From Brevundimonas sp. (GTDB lineage: Bacteria; Pseudomonadota; Alphaproteobacteria; Caulobacterales; Caulobacteraceae), in assembly GCA_020253595.1 (NCBI GenBank), contig JADCBH010000246.1:1-5594 (forward strand): a stretch of DNA of 5,594 bases. Direction: 5' to 3'. The first letter of the stretch is position 1. Each line of letters opens with the position of its first letter. The position numbers were made by a program, and so were the translations under genes. The notes below the pieces were generated by a model. That model ran no database searches and had not been told where the DNA came from. It saw nothing but the letters and a program-made list of their open reading frames with translations. This document shows, piece by piece, positions 4,020 to 5,594 of the stretch.

Positions 4020-5594
4020 TCAGCGCCCCGCCTTGGCCCGTTCCTGATTGAGGGCGAACAGGCGTTCGAGGATTTCGTCGTCGGTCAGGTCGGCGGGCAA
4101 GCCGTAGGCGGCGGCGACGGCGGCGTCGAGGCGGCGGTGGGCCATGTCGAGCCAGGCGGGGCGCTGGTTGTAGAGGTTGGTCAGGGTGCGGGTCTTAAGC
4201 ACCTTGGCCGCCGCCTCATCCCGGGGCAGGACGCGGTCGGGATAGCCGGGGACGACCTCGGGCTCGATGCGGACCAGGTCGGGCGGGTTCAGCCAGTTTT
4301 CGCGAAGCTGGTTCAGCTCTCGGGCGGCCTGCGCGATCGCGATGGCGCGGGGGTCGTCGGCGTAGTCGGCGGCGGGGATGTCGGGGGTCAGGCCCTCGGG
4401 AAAGGGGAAGGTCTCGAAGGTGGTGGAGGGGGTGTAGCAACGTCGGCTTTCAAGCAGCGCGCCCGTCTTTTCCATCCAAAGCTCTTGGTATCGCGACTGC
4501 AAAATCCCGAACATGACGTCACTGTCAGAGACCACTGCAATCAGACGGTTGTCTGGAAGAATACGTGCATCGATCGGCCGCCAGACATACTGATGCGATT
4601 TTTCTGACAGCGCGAGGTATCGTGGAACGGCAGGCAACCGCTCTCGCAGTCCGTCCCTCAGGCCCTCGAACTGACACCAGACTGAAGAGAGCTTTTTATC
4701 AGGGTTGGCTGCCCGCTGAGGAAGGACTTCAGCTTCCGCATAGGCGAATGGCGCTTCATACATCGCAACGTCATGCAAAGTGCGCCCCTTACCGAAGTCA
4801 ATTAGCCAACGCCCCCGCGGTCTCCCTGTTAGGTCATCGCCGTTCATGTAGGGGACGAGGACGTCAGCGTTGGGACGGCCGTTCGGATTGCTTGGTAGCC
4901 TTAGCCACTCCGCTGCCTGTTCCCGGTCGATGTCGAAAGGACCGTTCCGCTTCACGCCGTTGAAGCACGAATTTTTGTTTTGCTTGAGTTTTTTGGGAAC
5001 GCCACCTCGGAACGGATCAACGTCGGAGGCTTCGAGTCGCCAGTTGATGCCTTCGACTTCTTGGCCGTTGAGGCGCGGCGTTTGATGCGCGTCGCCGAAG
5101 CAAATAAAGTGCACCTCGACGGCGGCACCCTCATTCATCCACGGCACGCGGGTCCAGACTGAAAAGATGGAATGATTCTCGTCAATACGTTGTATGGTCG
5201 ATCGATTAGACTGCTGCTGGATGGTATTCTTGCAAATCAGCCCAGCTTTGTGAGCTGACCTATTTGAGATACTGGCACTCGCTTTCTCGAACCAATAGTT
5301 GTAGAAGTCGCCGTCACCCCTAACTAGATCTCCGAATATCTCTCGCAGTCTTTCGAGTTTGCTCGGATCAATTTCCTTCTTTAGTTTCGACCCGCCTTTG
5401 AACGGCGGATTGCCGACGATGGCGTCCACCACCGGCCACTGCGCCTCCGTGCCGTCGGGGTTCAGCAGGGCGTCGCGGTTCTCGATCTGGTCGAGGGTGG
5501 ACAGGATGGGGCGGGGCCAGTTGCGGAAGCCGTTCTTGAGGCTCCATTGCAGGTCGCCGATCCACAGGGTGACGCGGGCCAGTTCGGCCGCATA
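4020..5594 (-). CDS. MmeI-like class I SAM-dependent DNA adenine methyltransferase (type IIG class), C-terminal 524 residues
   Basis: Transfers a methyl group from SAM to adenine N6 in DNA. The frame is open through the right edge, so the N-terminus (and any nuclease domain) is outside; GTG 5432 is internal, not a start. Numbering from the edge: YAAELARVTLWIGDLQW (1-17) and RPILSTLDQIENRDALL (28-44) are the stretches that precede motif IV in this family, followed by the catalytic NPPF (62-65). The middle, about 66-387, should contain the remainder of the methylase fold and the target-recognition region. Then come TPSTTFETFPFP (388-399) and a helical C-terminus (LNQLRENWLNPPDL...RLDAAVAAAYGLPADLTDDEILERLFALNQER). 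Family members run to about 900-1000 residues. Whether it also cuts DNA, works alone, or is part of a larger defence set (for example DISARM-type) depends on sequence beyond the edge. GC content is strongly mosaic. Confidence 0.88.
   Translation of the reverse strand, partial: YAAELARVTLWIGDLQWSLKNGFRNWPRPILSTLDQIENRDALLNPDGTEAQWPVVDAIVGNPPFKGGSKLKKEIDPSKLERLREIFGDLVRGDGDFYNYWFEKASASISNRSAHKAGLICKNTIQQQSNRSTIQRIDENHSIFSVWTRVPWMNEGAAVEVHFICFGDAHQTPRLNGQEVEGINWRLEASDVDPFRGGVPKKLKQNKNSCFNGVKRNGPFDIDREQAAEWLRLPSNPNGRPNADVLVPYMNGDDLTGRPRGRWLIDFGKGRTLHDVAMYEAPFAYAEAEVLPQRAANPDKKLSSVWCQFEGLRDGLRERLPAVPRYLALSEKSHQYVWRPIDARILPDNRLIAVVSDSDVMFGILQSRYQELWMEKTGALLESRRCYTPSTTFETFPFPEGLTPDIPAADYADDPRAIAIAQAARELNQLRENWLNPPDLVRIEPEVVPGYPDRVLPRDEAAAKVLKTRTLTNLYNQRPAWLDMAHRRLDAAVAAAYGLPADLTDDEILERLFALNQERAKAGR
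4440..5400. other. Low-GC internal block of the methyltransferase, probable recombination insert
   Basis: Hand counts give about 71% GC for 5401-5520, 45% for 5161-5400, 57% for 4441-5160 and 73% for 4321-4440. The edges fall on conserved protein motifs: NPPF is encoded at 5400-5411 and TPSTTFETFPFP at 4398-4433. Inside the block, codons such as AAA, AAT and TTT and runs of T are frequent (for example around 4971-4997), unlike every other gene in the window. The frame is intact throughout, so this is a substitution, not decay. Confidence 0.65.

Noticed and set aside
4565..4963. Plus-strand open frame of 132 codons inside the methyltransferase
   Set aside because: Opposite an intact methyltransferase frame, no ribosome binding site or recognisable domain.
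4020..5594. DISARM or BREX system
   Set aside because: Only an adenine methyltransferase is visible; no helicase, DUF1998, phospholipase D or Pgl-type gene is within the window. It cannot be excluded beyond the right edge.

Overview
The window looks like a high-GC alphaproteobacterial chromosome, most likely Caulobacterales (Caulobacter/Brevundimonas type). The grounds are heavily GC-ending codons, isocitrate lyase divergent from a ScfR/RamB-type regulator, one promoter resembling the Caulobacter housekeeping form (TTGACG / GCTAN-type -10), and GC-rich palindromic intergenic repeats. The genus is inference; no rRNA or other taxonomic marker is present.

Layout. (1) 1-798, minus: 5' two thirds of aceA, isocitrate lyase, running off the left edge. 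(2) 799-1109: divergent control region with two matching palindromes (907-947), then a 160-bp inverted repeat whose right arm contains the ribosome binding site of the next gene. (3) 1110-2546, plus: a ScfR/RamB-family regulator, the expected controller of acetate/glyoxylate metabolism. (4) 2594-3150, plus: a parDE-type toxin-antitoxin operon with overlapping ATGA and a promoter placed so that the mRNA is probably leaderless. (5) 3186-3800, minus: a 204-residue protein of unknown function with a phage-terminase-small-subunit-like helix-turn-helix and a basic tail, convergent with parDE. (6) 3847-4012: a second, nested palindromic repeat just after the stop of the next gene. (7) 4020-5594, minus: the C-terminal 524 residues of an MmeI-like (type IIG class) adenine-N6 DNA methyltransferase, open through the right edge.

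How the parts fit. aceA and the regulator form a textbook divergent metabolic unit. The right half (toxin-antitoxin, orphan HTH protein, restriction-modification-type methyltransferase, two repeats) looks like accessory DNA. The most notable signal is inside the methyltransferase: GC content falls from about 71% to about 45% exactly at the NPPF catalytic motif and returns to about 73% at a conserved TPSTTFETFPFP motif. This suggests that the central block, which should include the target-recognition part, was replaced by recombination. I see no clear wholly new system; the best leads are that mosaic gene, the repeat that can hide the regulator's ribosome binding site, and the paired palindromes.
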